Of a stretch of DNA of 64,000 nt, positions 1 to 8,820 are shown in pieces (position 1 is the first letter of the stretch; every line of letters begins with the position of its first letter). The stretch is taken from the NCBI GenBank assembly GCA_013285445.1, contig CP053448.1, forward strand, positions 496,001-560,000. Reading direction: 5' to 3'. The position numbers and the translations under genes are program-made. Source of the DNA: Pseudomonadota bacterium (GTDB taxonomy: Bacteria; Pseudomonadota; Gammaproteobacteria; Xanthomonadales; Wenzhouxiangellaceae). The notes under the pieces were generated by a model, which had not been told where the DNA came from, ran no database searches, and saw only the letters and a list, made by a program, of their open reading frames with translations.

Positions 1-422
1 CAGCGCACGTCATCGAACACGAAGAACTCGGGCTCGGGGCCAAAAAACGCCTGATCGGCAATGCCGCTTGACTGCAGAAAGGCTTCGGCTCGACGCGCCA
101 GCGACCGCGGGCAGCGATTGTAGCCCTGCATGGTTTCCGGTTCGAGTACGTCGCATGTGATATTGAGCGTGGCGTATTCGGAAAACGGGTCCCGATAGGC
201 CGTGGCCGTATCGGGCATCAGCACCATGTCGGATTCATTGATGCCCTTCCAGCCGATGATCGAGGAGCCGTCGAACATCTTGCCTTCTTCAAGCAGTTCC
301 TCGTCGATGGCGTGTGCCGGCAGGGTAACGTGCTGTTCCTTGCCGAGCGTGTCGGAAAAGCGCAGGTCGACGAAGCAGATTTCGTCATCGCGGATCCGGG
401 TGAGAATTTCGTTGGGCGTCAT
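1..422 (-). CDS. glnA: Glutamine synthetase type I, N-terminal part (runs off the window)
   Basis: Glutamine synthetase makes glutamine from glutamate, ammonia and ATP in the cytoplasm and is the main ammonia-assimilating enzyme. About 140 N-terminal residues are visible, starting [10 protein letters not shown] at the ATG read from 422 to 420. They include the FDGSSI motif (about residues 50-55) and [10 protein letters not shown] (about 128-137), both typical of GlnA type I. The rest of the gene, including the adenylylation site, lies outside the window. A sigma-54-type promoter sits about 45 bases upstream, as expected for NtrC-controlled glnA. The ribosome binding site is poor: an AAGG lies about 13 bases before the ATG. 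Confidence 0.95.
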   Translation of the reverse strand, partial: MTPNEILTRIRDDEICFVDLRFSDTLGKEQHVTLPAHAIDEELLEEGKMFDGSSIIGWKGINESDMVLMPDTATAYRDPFSEYATLNITCDVLEPETMQGYNRCPRSLARRAEAFLQSSGIADQAFFGPEPEFFVFDDVR

Positions 423-466
423 AGGAGTCAAACTGCCTTTGTGAGAAAACAGGGTAAGCCGGACCA

Positions 467-482
467 TGCAGGTAACGTGCCA
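467..482 (-). promoter_or_regulatory. Sigma-54 (RpoN) promoter of glnA
   Basis: Read on the minus strand the site is TGGCACGTTACCTGCA. It matches the RpoN consensus TGGCACG-N4-TTGCW at every fixed position but one (C for T), and the -24 GG and -12 GC have the exact spacing. Transcription would start near 456, giving a leader of about 34 bases before the glnA ATG. RpoN promoters need an activator, NtrC for glnA. I could not pick out a convincing NtrC palindrome between 483 and 677. Confidence 0.82.
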
Positions 483-677
483 GTCACGCACCTGCCTTTG
501 GCTGGTCGGGCAACCGGCGCCAGCTGCTCAAATCTTAAGCGATCCGGCCTGGTGATGCTCAGGATCTGGGCATATTGGTCATCGCTCCGCGTGTGGCTGG
601 ATCCGGCGAATCGGCCCGGCGCATGGCCTGCCCGGGCTTGCGGCCCGCTCGAACCGGGCACGCCCCGGCAGAGGCGA

Positions 678-1304
678 TCAGCGAACGGCCGGGTTGAGCG
701 TGTAGGTGCCGGTCAGGCTGGCCTGGTCGAGTATGTGACCGGACATTGCCTGATGCAAATCCGTTGCGGTGAACGGTTCGGGCAGGTCCAGCCGGTCCGT
801 GTCAAGGGCATAGACGGTAAACACATAATGATGCAGGCGCTCGTCGTTCCAGGGCGGGCAGGGGCCGTCATAGCCGTAGTAGCTGCCGGCCATGTCCGGA
901 TCCCCGGCCATGAACTCGGTATAGTTGTTCAGTCCCTGACGCGCGCCTTCCGGTCCCGGCGGATGCTTCTTGCCGCGCGGCGTGACGCCCTTGCTGCACT
1001 CGCCGGTTGCCAGTTCGGTGATCCCGGACGGAATATCGGCCATCACCCAGTGACAGAAATCGACCCGCGGCATGTCGGCCGGGAGGGACTTGCCTTCCTG
1101 GTTGACGTTGTCGGCCTGGCCCGGCACGTCCGGGTCGTTGCACAGCAGTGCAAAGGTGCGCGTTTCCGCGGGCGCCCCGGACCACTTCAGGTGCGGGCTG
1201 AGGTTGTCAGACAGCGCCATGTGGGCTGCGGGATCCGGCTTGCCGAAGGCAAAGCGAGGTGGAATGGGTGCACCATCGGTCAGATCGCTGGATTCGAGTT
1301 TCAT
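678..1304 (-). CDS. YbhB/YbcL-type phosphatidylethanolamine-binding protein family member
   Basis: This 208-residue cytoplasmic protein (no signal peptide) has the features of the bacterial PEBP / Raf-kinase-inhibitor-like family. There is an N-terminal segment ending in LSPHLKWSGAP, the anion-site motif NDPDVPG (about residues 56-62), the HWVMADIP strand (about 85-92), and a late YYGYDGPCPPWNDERLHHY stretch corresponding to the family's GPxPPxGxHRY signature. Members are small ligand-binding folds whose bacterial role is poorly known. The sequence is a little longer than E. coli YbhB (about 158 residues) because of loop insertions around residues 105-130. It is divergent from the peptidase gene at 1392. 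The family call is firm; the function is not known. Confidence 0.85.
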   Translation of the reverse strand: MKLESSDLTDGAPIPPRFAFGKPDPAAHMALSDNLSPHLKWSGAPAETRTFALLCNDPDVPGQADNVNQEGKSLPADMPRVDFCHWVMADIPSGITELATGECSKGVTPRGKKHPPGPEGARQGLNNYTEFMAGDPDMAGSYYGYDGPCPPWNDERLHHYVFTVYALDTDRLDLPEPFTATDLHQAMSGHILDQASLTGTYTLNPAVR

Positions 1305-1391
1305 CGTTTAAGCTCCCGTCGTCGAGTGGCTCGTGTTGATCACGCTTGAGTTAGCATAAGGCCAACAGGCCCATCATCCAATGACATCCCG

Positions 1392-3959
1392 ATGCCAATT
1401 GCCAGAATCGCGTTTGCCGGATGGCTGCTCGCCGGTGCTTACGCCGCCCTTGCCCTGCCCGGTATTCCGGGCGATGTCGCTGTCGATCCGGAGATTCCCG
1501 CTCCCGCCACGGTGCTTGGTTTCGAGCCCGGGGAACGTCATCCCCGCCATGACCAGATCGTCCGTTACCTGACCGCTCTGGCCGAAGCCTCCGATCGGTT
1601 GCGGGTCGAGGAGATCGGCCGGACCCACGGCGGCCGTCCGCTGCTGATGCTGATCTTCGCCAGTCCGGCCCGTCAGGCCGAACTGAACGATTTGCGCGCC
1701 CGCAGAGTCGCGGCCTCGCGCAGCGGTGACGGCCCTCCAGTGGTGTGGCTGGGCTACTCGGTGCACGGCAACGAGGCGTCCGGGGCAAGCGCGGCGCTGG
1801 TCGTGGCCTGGTACCTGGCAGCCAGCCGCGACGAGCGGGTGTTGCGCTGGCTGGACGAACTCGTCATCGTGATGGAACCGGCGATCAACCCCGACGGAAT
1901 CGATCGATTCGCCAGCTGGGTCAATCGCCATCGCGGGCGTCATCCCTCGAGCGATTCCGAGGACCGCGAGCATGATGAAGTCTGGCCCAACGGTCGGACC
2001 AACTACTACTGGTTCGATCTCAACCGCGACTGGCTGCCGCTGACCCACCCGGAATCACGGGCCAGGATGGCCCCCTATCATCGCTGGCGGCCGCACGTGG
2101 TCACCGATCACCACGAAATGGGGCGCAACAGCACGTTCTTCTTTCAGCCGGGCATCCCGGAGCGCACCAATCCGCTCACGCCGGAGCGCAACCAGACGCT
2201 GACCCGCGCGCTGGCCGAGTACCACGCCGAGTGGCTTGACCGGGCCGGTGAGCCGTTCTACGCCGGGGAAAGTTTTGACGACTTCTACATCGGCAAGGGG
2301 TCGACCTATCCGGACCTGACCGGCGGTGTGGGTATCTTGTTCGAGCAGGCCTCCAGCCGGGGCCACGTCCAGGACAGCGACTACGGGATTCGTAAGTTTG
2401 CCGAGGGCGTGGCCAATCAGGTGCGGGTCAGCCTGTCGACCCTGGAAGGCGCGCAGGCCCTGTCGGAGGAGTTGCTTGACTACCAGCGCGAGTTCTTCGA
2501 GAGCGCCCGCGAGCAGGCCCGCCGTGACCGCCGCGCCGGCTGGCTGCTCGGTGATGACGGTGATCCGAAACGCGCTGCCGCGCTGATCGATGTGCTGCTC
2601 AGACACGACATCCGGGTGCATCCGCTCGACCAGCACGTCGAGATCAATGGCCAGCGCTTCGGGCCCGGCTCGGGTTGGGTCATTCCGGCAGAGCAGGATC
2701 ACTACCGACTGCTCCGGTCTGTCTTCGAGCCGGTCACCGAACTGCCGGTCGACACCTTCTACGATGTGTCAGCCTGGCCGCTGGCGGCAGCCTGGAACCT
2801 GCCGCTGACGACGGTCCGACGACTGCCCGATCACGGCGAGGCGCTGATCGAGGCGCCCCGGATCGAGGTGCCGGTGACGGCCGAAGCTGCTCCGGCCTGG
2901 CTGATTCCCTGGAATCAGTATCGCGCCGACGCCGTGCTGGCTGCCCTGCTGGATGACGGATACCGCGTGCAGGCGATATCCGAGCCACTCGATGCCGAAA
3001 CGTCCGCAGGACGCCGGCAGCTGGTGCGCGGATCCCTGATCGTGCATCCGGGCATTCAGGATCAGGGTTTGCCGGCGCTGGGGCCACGCCTGGCCGAACT
3101 GTCGGCACGTCACGACGTGGCCATACTGGCAGCGGCCGGGGGGCGCCAGACCCACGGGATCGACCTCGGCTCGCCGTCGGCGCCGGTGGTCCCGCCCGTA
3201 CGTCCGGCGCTGCTGGTCGGTGACGGCATCAGCGGCTACAGCGCCGGTTATGTGTGGCACTGGTTCGATGTCCGCCTCGAGCAGCCGGTTACGCTGCTTG
3301 ACCTCGATCGGGTCGGCGGCGCTGATCTGAGCCGTTATACCCATCTGATTCTGCCGGAAGGTCGCTACGAATCACTCAGGGAGGGACAGCGCGCAGCGCT
3401 GGCCGATTTCGTGCGCGCCGGCGGTGTGATTGTTGCCCTGCGCAATGCAGCGGATGCGGTAGTCGGGCTCGAACTGGACTGGTCGCTGGCCGATTCAAGC
3501 GAAGCGGCCGATTCCGGCGAGAACGCGGAATCGGTCGAAGCGCCCGAGCGGCGGCCCTACGCCGATCATTCCGACGATCGTGCCCGTGAGCTGATCGGCG
3601 GCAGCGCGCTCAGCGTGCGCCTCGATATCACCCATCCCCTGGCCTGGGGCTATGAACGCGAGATGCTGGTGCTGTTCCGGCGCGGCCGGCACGTGCTTGA
3701 GGCGATCGACAATGCCTATACCCAGGTCGGCATCTATGCCGATGAGCCGCTCTACTCGGGCTATCTGTCGGACGACAATCGGGCGCGCCTGGCCGGTACG
3801 CCGGCCATCACGGCCAGTCGACACGGCGCCGGTGCGGTCATCCGGATCGCCGATGATCCGCTGTTTCGCGGCTATTGGCGCGGTGGCGAAAAGCTGCTGG
3901 CCAACGCCCTGTTCTTCGGTCGTCTGATTTCGCCCACCGCGATGCCCGGGACCGACTGA
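1392..3959 (+). CDS. Secreted M14-family zinc carboxypeptidase
   Basis: An 855-residue exported metallopeptidase. The N-terminus is a signal peptide with likely cleavage after ALA near residue 22. The M14 catalytic domain follows, with HGNE (H125 and E128, two zinc ligands), NPDG (166-169), NRD (211-213) and DHHEMG (about 239-244) carrying the third zinc-ligand histidine. FEQASS near residue 315 is the likely position of the general-base glutamate. The C-terminal 400 residues look like a glutamine-amidotransferase-like domain, as in other long bacterial M14 proteins. It would remove C-terminal residues from peptides in the periplasm or medium. Together with the S9 peptidase at 5645 it suggests growth on peptides. 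The start lacks a clear ribosome binding site. Confidence 0.88.
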   Translation: MPIARIAFAGWLLAGAYAALALPGIPGDVAVDPEIPAPATVLGFEPGERHPRHDQIVRYLTALAEASDRLRVEEIGRTHGGRPLLMLIFASPARQAELNDLRARRVAASRSGDGPPVVWLGYSVHGNEASGASAALVVAWYLAASRDERVLRWLDELVIVMEPAINPDGIDRFASWVNRHRGRHPSSDSEDREHDEVWPNGRTNYYWFDLNRDWLPLTHPESRARMAPYHRWRPHVVTDHHEMGRNSTFFFQPGIPERTNPLTPERNQTLTRALAEYHAEWLDRAGEPFYAGESFDDFYIGKGSTYPDLTGGVGILFEQASSRGHVQDSDYGIRKFAEGVANQVRVSLSTLEGAQALSEELLDYQREFFESAREQARRDRRAGWLLGDDGDPKRAAALIDVLLRHDIRVHPLDQHVEINGQRFGPGSGWVIPAEQDHYRLLRSVFEPVTELPVDTFYDVSAWPLAAAWNLPLTTVRRLPDHGEALIEAPRIEVPVTAEAAPAWLIPWNQYRADAVLAALLDDGYRVQAISEPLDAETSAGRRQLVRGSLIVHPGIQDQGLPALGPRLAELSARHDVAILAAAGGRQTHGIDLGSPSAPVVPPVRPALLVGDGISGYSAGYVWHWFDVRLEQPVTLLDLDRVGGADLSRYTHLILPEGRYESLREGQRAALADFVRAGGVIVALRNAADAVVGLELDWSLADSSEAADSGENAESVEAPERRPYADHSDDRARELIGGSALSVRLDITHPLAWGYEREMLVLFRRGRHVLEAIDNAYTQVGIYADEPLYSGYLSDDNRARLAGTPAITASRHGAGAVIRIADDPLFRGYWRGGEKLLANALFFGRLISPTAMPGTD

Positions 3960-3977
3960 ACCGTTTCCCGCGCTGGT

Positions 3978-5372
3978 TCAAACGATGCGCGAGAACCGCC
4001 CCTTCGACTGACTGGCAGGTGCGAGATAGGCGTCGAATACCCTGGCGATGGCGCGCAGGAACAGCAAACCGTCGGGTGTGACCGAAAAACCGCCCTCGTT
4101 CCATTCGATCAGCCCGTCGTCGGCCAGCGCACCGAGGCGCTCGATCTCGTTGGCGAAATAGCGGCGAAATGACAGCTCGTAGTCACGTTCCACCGCTTTG
4201 AAGTTCAACGAGCCGGCGCACATGATGCGCTCGATGATATCGGCGCGGATGCAGTCATCGGTATTGCGCGACAGCCCCCGGGCAACCGGCAGCCGTCCCT
4301 CGATGAGATCGATGACCCAGTCATCGAGCTTGCGGTGATTCTGGGCAAAGCTGTCGCCAATCTGGCTGATGGCGCTTGGCCCCAGGCTGACCAGGTCGAG
4401 CCCGCCATGCGTCGAGTAGCCCTGAAAATTTCGCGCCATGGTGCCGTTGCGCTTGGCCTCGACCAGTGAATCGCCGGGGCGGGCGAAATGATCCATGCCG
4501 ATGAACTCGTATCCGGCATCGAGCAGACGCGTCAGTGTGTTACGGAAGATGGCCAGCTTGGTGGTCGGGTTTGGCAGCTTTTGCTCGTCGATCTGGCGCT
4601 GTGCCTTGAACAGGTGTGGCAGGTGGGCATAGTTGAACAGCGAAATGCGGTCGGGGCTCATCGAGATGATGGACTCGACCGTCTGGGCAAAGCCGCTGGT
4701 CGTTTGCAGCGGCAGCCCATAGATCAGGTCGACGCTGATCGAGCCAAAGCCGACGGCGCGCGCGGCGCCCAGGATCGAAGCAACGAGGGCAGTGTCGTGG
4801 ACCCGATTGACGGCCTGCTGGACGGCCGGGTCCAGATCCTGAATGCCGATTGACAGACGATTGAAGCCGGCCTCCCTGAGCTGCCGGATGCCGTCCGGAT
4901 CAACGGTTCGCGGATCGACTTCCAGGCCCAGCTCGGCCTCGGCAGCAAACCGGAAATGCGTGCGCAGCAGGGCCATGAGCTGATTGATCTGCCCGGGGGA
5001 CAGGAAGGTCGGCGTACCGCCGCCCAGATGCAGCTGCCGCACCGGCCGGTCTGCGTCGAACAGCGGAGCGACCAGCGTCAGCTCCTGTTCGAGATGGCCC
5101 AGGAATTCCTGTCCGGCCGTTGCGGAACGGGTGATGACGCGATTGCAGGCGCAGTAGAAGCAGGGGCTGGCGCAAAACGGAACGTGCACATAGAGCGACA
5201 AATCGGCCGGCAGCGGCAATCGGTTGCTTTCGACAATGGCCGAACGGTAATCCTCTGGGCCAAAGCGGTCGTCGAACTGGACGGCGGTGGGATACGAGGT
5301 GTAGCGTGGACCCTCGCCCCCGTACTTTTCGATCCGCTCGAGATCGAAGGTGGGTTGCATCAGTCGGGACAT
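3978..5372 (-). CDS. hemN: Oxygen-independent coproporphyrinogen III oxidase (radical SAM)
   Basis: HemN converts coproporphyrinogen III to protoporphyrinogen IX for haem synthesis without oxygen, using S-adenosylmethionine and a 4Fe-4S cluster. The 464 residues match E. coli HemN in length and layout. YVHVPFCASPCFYCAC near residues 61-76 carries the cluster cysteines C67, C71 and C74 in the CxxxCxxC radical-SAM spacing, followed by GGGTPTFL (about 116-123) in the SAM-binding region and a C-terminal HemN domain. The gene is convergent with the M14 peptidase, with 18 bases between them. An FNR/ANR-type box upstream indicates induction when oxygen is low. Confidence 0.96.
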   Translation of the reverse strand: MSRLMQPTFDLERIEKYGGEGPRYTSYPTAVQFDDRFGPEDYRSAIVESNRLPLPADLSLYVHVPFCASPCFYCACNRVITRSATAGQEFLGHLEQELTLVAPLFDADRPVRQLHLGGGTPTFLSPGQINQLMALLRTHFRFAAEAELGLEVDPRTVDPDGIRQLREAGFNRLSIGIQDLDPAVQQAVNRVHDTALVASILGAARAVGFGSISVDLIYGLPLQTTSGFAQTVESIISMSPDRISLFNYAHLPHLFKAQRQIDEQKLPNPTTKLAIFRNTLTRLLDAGYEFIGMDHFARPGDSLVEAKRNGTMARNFQGYSTHGGLDLVSLGPSAISQIGDSFAQNHRKLDDWVIDLIEGRLPVARGLSRNTDDCIRADIIERIMCAGSLNFKAVERDYELSFRRYFANEIERLGALADDGLIEWNEGGFSVTPDGLLFLRAIARVFDAYLAPASQSKGRFSRIV

Positions 5373-5412
5373 GGGCAGGGCCTTGCAGGCATCGGACTTG
5401 ACGATCCCGGAA

Positions 5413-5454
5413 ACGATACGCCGGTTGCGGGGTGTCGGTTTTGACCAGCGTCAA
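5413..5454 (-). promoter_or_regulatory. FNR/ANR box and -10 element of hemN
   Basis: The perfect palindrome TTGACGCTGGTCAA (minus strand, 5441-5454) fits the FNR/ANR consensus TTGAT-N4-ATCAA with symmetrical T-to-C changes. A -10-like TATCGT lies at 5413-5418. The distance between the centres of the two elements is 32 bases, which places the box at about -41.5, the class II activator position. The predicted start of transcription is near 5406, 34 bases before the hemN ATG. Confidence 0.75.
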
Positions 5455-5644
5455 ACGCGCCGGCCGGCGCCGCGCCCCGAGCGGGTCGTCATGGCCTCCC
5501 GGCCCGGTGAGCGAGCGTTGGCCATGGCCGCCGGCTCGGGCTCGGATGAAGGTGCTGGGTCATCGACGCCGATGGCGGCTCATCCGTTCGGCATCTGGTA
5601 CATTCTGCGGCTGACGCATCCATGCCCTGATCAGGAGTCCGCCC

Positions 5645-8128
5645 GTGAATCCAATCCGCCGGTTTGCCATTCTGCTCCTTGTCGTGTCGGTGACGGCCGT
5701 CGCGGCCGAACCGGATTCGCCCGAGCCGGTGCCGATCGGTGATGTCCTGGCGCTTGGCCCGCTGCCGGGCGATGTTGAACGGATGGATAAGGCCGGCCAC
5801 GCCGACGGCCTGCGCCGCGCGCTGGTGGGCCAGCTCCGCGACGGGGCGCTGCCGCGCGCCGGGCAGCCGATCAGGGCGTTCGGTCACGATCTCGAGTGGA
5901 CTGGTGCCTCGCCCGAGCGCCTCGATTCCGAACGGAAGCTGCGGCTGTGGTGGTTCCAGCTCGAAGCGCAGCGTTTCGTGCGCGGCCATCTCCGCTTGGA
6001 GGGGCTGCGCAATGCGGCGGTCTATGTTGACGGAAGCAAAATCGACGGCGGGGCGGACGGTCACGCCCTGAACCTGCGCAACGGCAGTCACGACGTCTGG
6101 ATCGTGCACGAAGGCGCAGCCGATCAGGGCGAGCCGGGATTGGCCTGGCACGGGCAGTCGAACACCGACTGGGTGACGGCACATACCCGGCCCGAGGGTC
6201 GCGTCTCGGCGCAGCGCCTGACCAATGCCGAGACCGTCGGCGACATGGCGATTTCCCCAAACGGGCGCTACCTGGCGCTGGCCTTCGACCGACGCGACGA
6301 GCCGGCCAACGCCGACATTCGCCGTCTGGAGATCCGCGACCTGCAGACCGACCGCATCGTGCGGCAGTGGACCGCCGACCGACCGGCCGCCCTGGCCTGG
6401 AGTCCCGATGGCTCGATGCTGGGCGTCCAGACCGGCAACAGCCTGTGGCTGCACGAACGCGAAACCGGCCGCGCGAGCGCGCTGCTGCTCGAGCACGAGG
6501 GCATTGGCAACTGGCGCTGGCACCCGGATTCGAAGTCCATTCTGTTCGGCTGGACAAAGAAGGACGAGACCGAAACCGACAAGCGGCGGCGCCTGCGCGC
6601 CCTTGAGGATCGCTGGGCCGGCTTCCGCGATCTCACCCAGCTCTATCAGGTCGATGTCGCCAGCGGCATCGTGCGTGCCCTGACCGCTGAAGGGCGCTCG
6701 GTGAGCCTGCATGACGCGGTCGGTGACCGCGTGCTGGCGTCGCACCACGTGATCGACTATGCCGAACCGCCGCATGGCCTCACCCGCGTGTTCGAACTCG
6801 ACCTGGAAAACGGCGAGCAGCGCGAGATTGCCCGCCTTCGGCAGTTCAACGACATCCGTTACGCCGACGACGGCTACTGGCTGCTGGCTGGACCCAGTCT
6901 GTCGATCGGCGATGGCGACACAACGCCGGGCGACGTGATTCCAAATGACTATGACACGCAGCTCTACCGAATGTCGGTCGACGGTAGCCGGGCGGAAAGT
7001 CTCAGCCGCGACTTCGGCCCGGCCTTCAGCGGCATCGAGCGCCTGGCTGACGGCAACCTGCTCTTGTCGGCAGTCAGCGGCGAGGAGACCGTGCTGGTGC
7101 ACTTCGAGGTCGAAGCGGGGCAGTTTGAGATTGTCGACACCGGCCTGGAGGTGATGGAATCCTTCGTCGCCTCGCGCACCTTACCGCCGACGGTGGTCGT
7201 GCGCGGCAGCGATGCCGACGCGCCGCAGCGCGTGCATCGCGTCGCGCTCGACGGTGATCCCGTAGCGTTGGTCGATACCCGCCTGAGGTCCTACGTCGAT
7301 GTGGTCCTCGGTGAAGTACGCGACTGGTCGTTTACCAATGCCGACGGCGTCGAGATCGACGGCCGCTACTATCTGCCGCCGGACTTCGATGCCGACAACC
7401 ACTACCCGCTGATCGTCTACTACTACGGCGGCACGGTCCCGGTGAACCGGCAGTTCACGGGCCGCTATCCCTTCAACCTGTGGGCAGCCCACGGCTATGT
7501 CGTTTACGTGCTGCAACCGCGCGGCGCGATCGGTTACGGCCAGGACTTCTCGGCCAAGCACGTCAATGCCTGGGGTGATTATGCCGCTGCCGACATCATC
7601 GAGGGCACGGAGAAGTTCGTCGAAGCGCACGCGTTCGTCGATGGCGAACGCATCGGCAACATCGGCGCCAGCTACGGGGGGTTCATGACCCTGTACCTGG
7701 CCACCAAGACCGACCGTTTTGCGGCTTCGATCTCGCATGCCGGTATCAGCGCGCTGACCAGTTACTGGGGCGAGGGCTGGTGGGGCTATGCCTATTCCGG
7801 TATCGCCAGCAAGGGCAGCTTTCCGTGGAACAACCGCAAACTCTATGTCGAACACAGCCCGGTCTACAACGCCGATCGGATCACGACGCCACTTCTGCTG
7901 CTGACCGGTGATTCCGACACCAACGTGCCGCCGGGCGAAAGCGACAACATGTTCACTGCGCTCAAGCTGCTCGGCCGCGAGGTCGAGATGGTCGAGTTCC
8001 CCGGACAGGATCACTGGATCCTCGACCGCGAACAGCGCTACGTCTGGTGGGATACCATTCTGGCCTGGTACGACCGCTGGCTCAAGGACGAGCCGGAGTG
8101 GTGGCAGCATCTGTATCCGGAGCCGTAG
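5645..8128 (+). CDS. Secreted S9-family serine peptidase (prolyl oligopeptidase / acylaminoacyl-peptidase type)
   Basis: An 827-residue exported serine peptidase with a GTG start preceded by AGGAG eight bases upstream. Residues 1-20 form a signal peptide ending AVAA. The middle of the protein is a beta-propeller-like region. The C-terminal 250 residues are the alpha/beta-hydrolase domain, with GASYGG (Ser676), GDSDTNVP (Asp758) and GQDHW (His790) forming the catalytic triad. Family members cut short peptides, often after proline or from blocked N-termini. The protein probably acts in the periplasm on peptides made by other secreted proteases, such as the M14 enzyme at 1392. Substrate specificity cannot be read from the sequence. 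Confidence 0.9.
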   Translation: MNPIRRFAILLLVVSVTAVAAEPDSPEPVPIGDVLALGPLPGDVERMDKAGHADGLRRALVGQLRDGALPRAGQPIRAFGHDLEWTGASPERLDSERKLRLWWFQLEAQRFVRGHLRLEGLRNAAVYVDGSKIDGGADGHALNLRNGSHDVWIVHEGAADQGEPGLAWHGQSNTDWVTAHTRPEGRVSAQRLTNAETVGDMAISPNGRYLALAFDRRDEPANADIRRLEIRDLQTDRIVRQWTADRPAALAWSPDGSMLGVQTGNSLWLHERETGRASALLLEHEGIGNWRWHPDSKSILFGWTKKDETETDKRRRLRALEDRWAGFRDLTQLYQVDVASGIVRALTAEGRSVSLHDAVGDRVLASHHVIDYAEPPHGLTRVFELDLENGEQREIARLRQFNDIRYADDGYWLLAGPSLSIGDGDTTPGDVIPNDYDTQLYRMSVDGSRAESLSRDFGPAFSGIERLADGNLLLSAVSGEETVLVHFEVEAGQFEIVDTGLEVMESFVASRTLPPTVVVRGSDADAPQRVHRVALDGDPVALVDTRLRSYVDVVLGEVRDWSFTNADGVEIDGRYYLPPDFDADNHYPLIVYYYGGTVPVNRQFTGRYPFNLWAAHGYVVYVLQPRGAIGYGQDFSAKHVNAWGDYAAADIIEGTEKFVEAHAFVDGERIGNIGASYGGFMTLYLATKTDRFAASISHAGISALTSYWGEGWWGYAYSGIASKGSFPWNNRKLYVEHSPVYNADRITTPLLLLTGDSDTNVPPGESDNMFTALKLLGREVEMVEFPGQDHWILDREQRYVWWDTILAWYDRWLKDEPEWWQHLYPEP

Positions 8129-8214
8129 ACCAGGTTCACCCCGGCGATGGAAGTCGTGCCCGCGGGAGGTTGCGGTCGCGGCCGCAATCGGGGCCTGAAG
8201 CCAATGGAGAGCGA

Positions 8215-8766
8215 ATGAACAACAACACCAGTCTGTACCTGGTTGATGCGCCCGGCGTCGAGTCCCTGCTTGATGGCATGGCGGCGCAGATCGCACCGTG
8301 TCTGCAGCACCGTTCGGCGCTGATCGGCATCATCAGGCGTGGCGCTCCGCTTGCGCACATGCTCGCCGAACGCCTTGCCAGGCTCCACGGTCAGGCGCCT
8401 GAAGTGGGCGAGCTCAAGCTCAAGCGCTACGGGGACGATCTCACGCTGCTGCATGACCGGCCCGAGCTCGACGAAAACACGCTGGATATCGAGCTCGAGC
8501 AGCGTCACCTGATCCTGGTCGATGACGTGCTCTATACCGGCGAATCGATTTTCCGCGCCGCCGGTTTTCTGCGGGCGGCCGGTGCCCGGCACCTGCAGAT
8601 CGCCGTGCTGTGCGCCCGCGATGCGCAGCTTATGCCGGTACGTGCTGATTTCGTCGGTCGGCGTATCGACGTCGGCGAGGGATGGGTGATCGAATGCTCG
8701 GTGCCGCCCTATGAGTCCGAACTGGGCATCGCCATCAAGCATCACTCGGTGATCGCTGCGGAGTGA
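8215..8766 (+). CDS. pyrR: PyrR-like phosphoribosyltransferase
   Basis: The 183-residue protein starts MNNNTSLYLV at 8215, preceded by GGAG at a good distance. It carries the PRPP-binding signature VDDVLYTG (residues 102-109) and IIRRGAPLA (about 39-47), as in the PyrR family of bifunctional uracil phosphoribosyltransferase / pyrimidine-operon regulators. In Gram-negative bacteria PyrR homologues usually sit beside pyrB and pyrC, and regulation is unproven; here no pyr operon adjoins it. It follows the S9 peptidase by 86 bases and could be cotranscribed. The phosphoribosyltransferase fold is firm, and the PyrR assignment is likely. Confidence 0.82.
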   Translation: MNNNTSLYLVDAPGVESLLDGMAAQIAPCLQHRSALIGIIRRGAPLAHMLAERLARLHGQAPEVGELKLKRYGDDLTLLHDRPELDENTLDIELEQRHLILVDDVLYTGESIFRAAGFLRAAGARHLQIAVLCARDAQLMPVRADFVGRRIDVGEGWVIECSVPPYESELGIAIKHHSVIAAE

Positions 8767-8820
8767 TCGCGCGAGTCGACCTGTCGGGCTTTCTTGCGCT
8801 TAGCGATGGTGTTCAGAATC

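Noticed and set aside
312..1349. 345-codon open frame opposite glnA and the PEBP gene
   Set aside because: It is a GC-rich shadow frame that covers two well-recognised genes on the other strand and shows no protein family.
1305..1391. Possible small gene or promoter between the PEBP and M14 genes
   Set aside because: It is only 87 bases with no clear -35/-10 pair or ribosome binding site that I would defend.
5489..7102. 537-codon open frame opposite the S9 peptidase
   Set aside because: It is antisense to a gene with a complete catalytic triad and has no motif of its own.
8215..8766. pyrR attenuator or pyr operon next to the PyrR-like gene
   Set aside because: No pyr biosynthesis gene or terminator/antiterminator structure lies beside it; the next sequence is the REP array.
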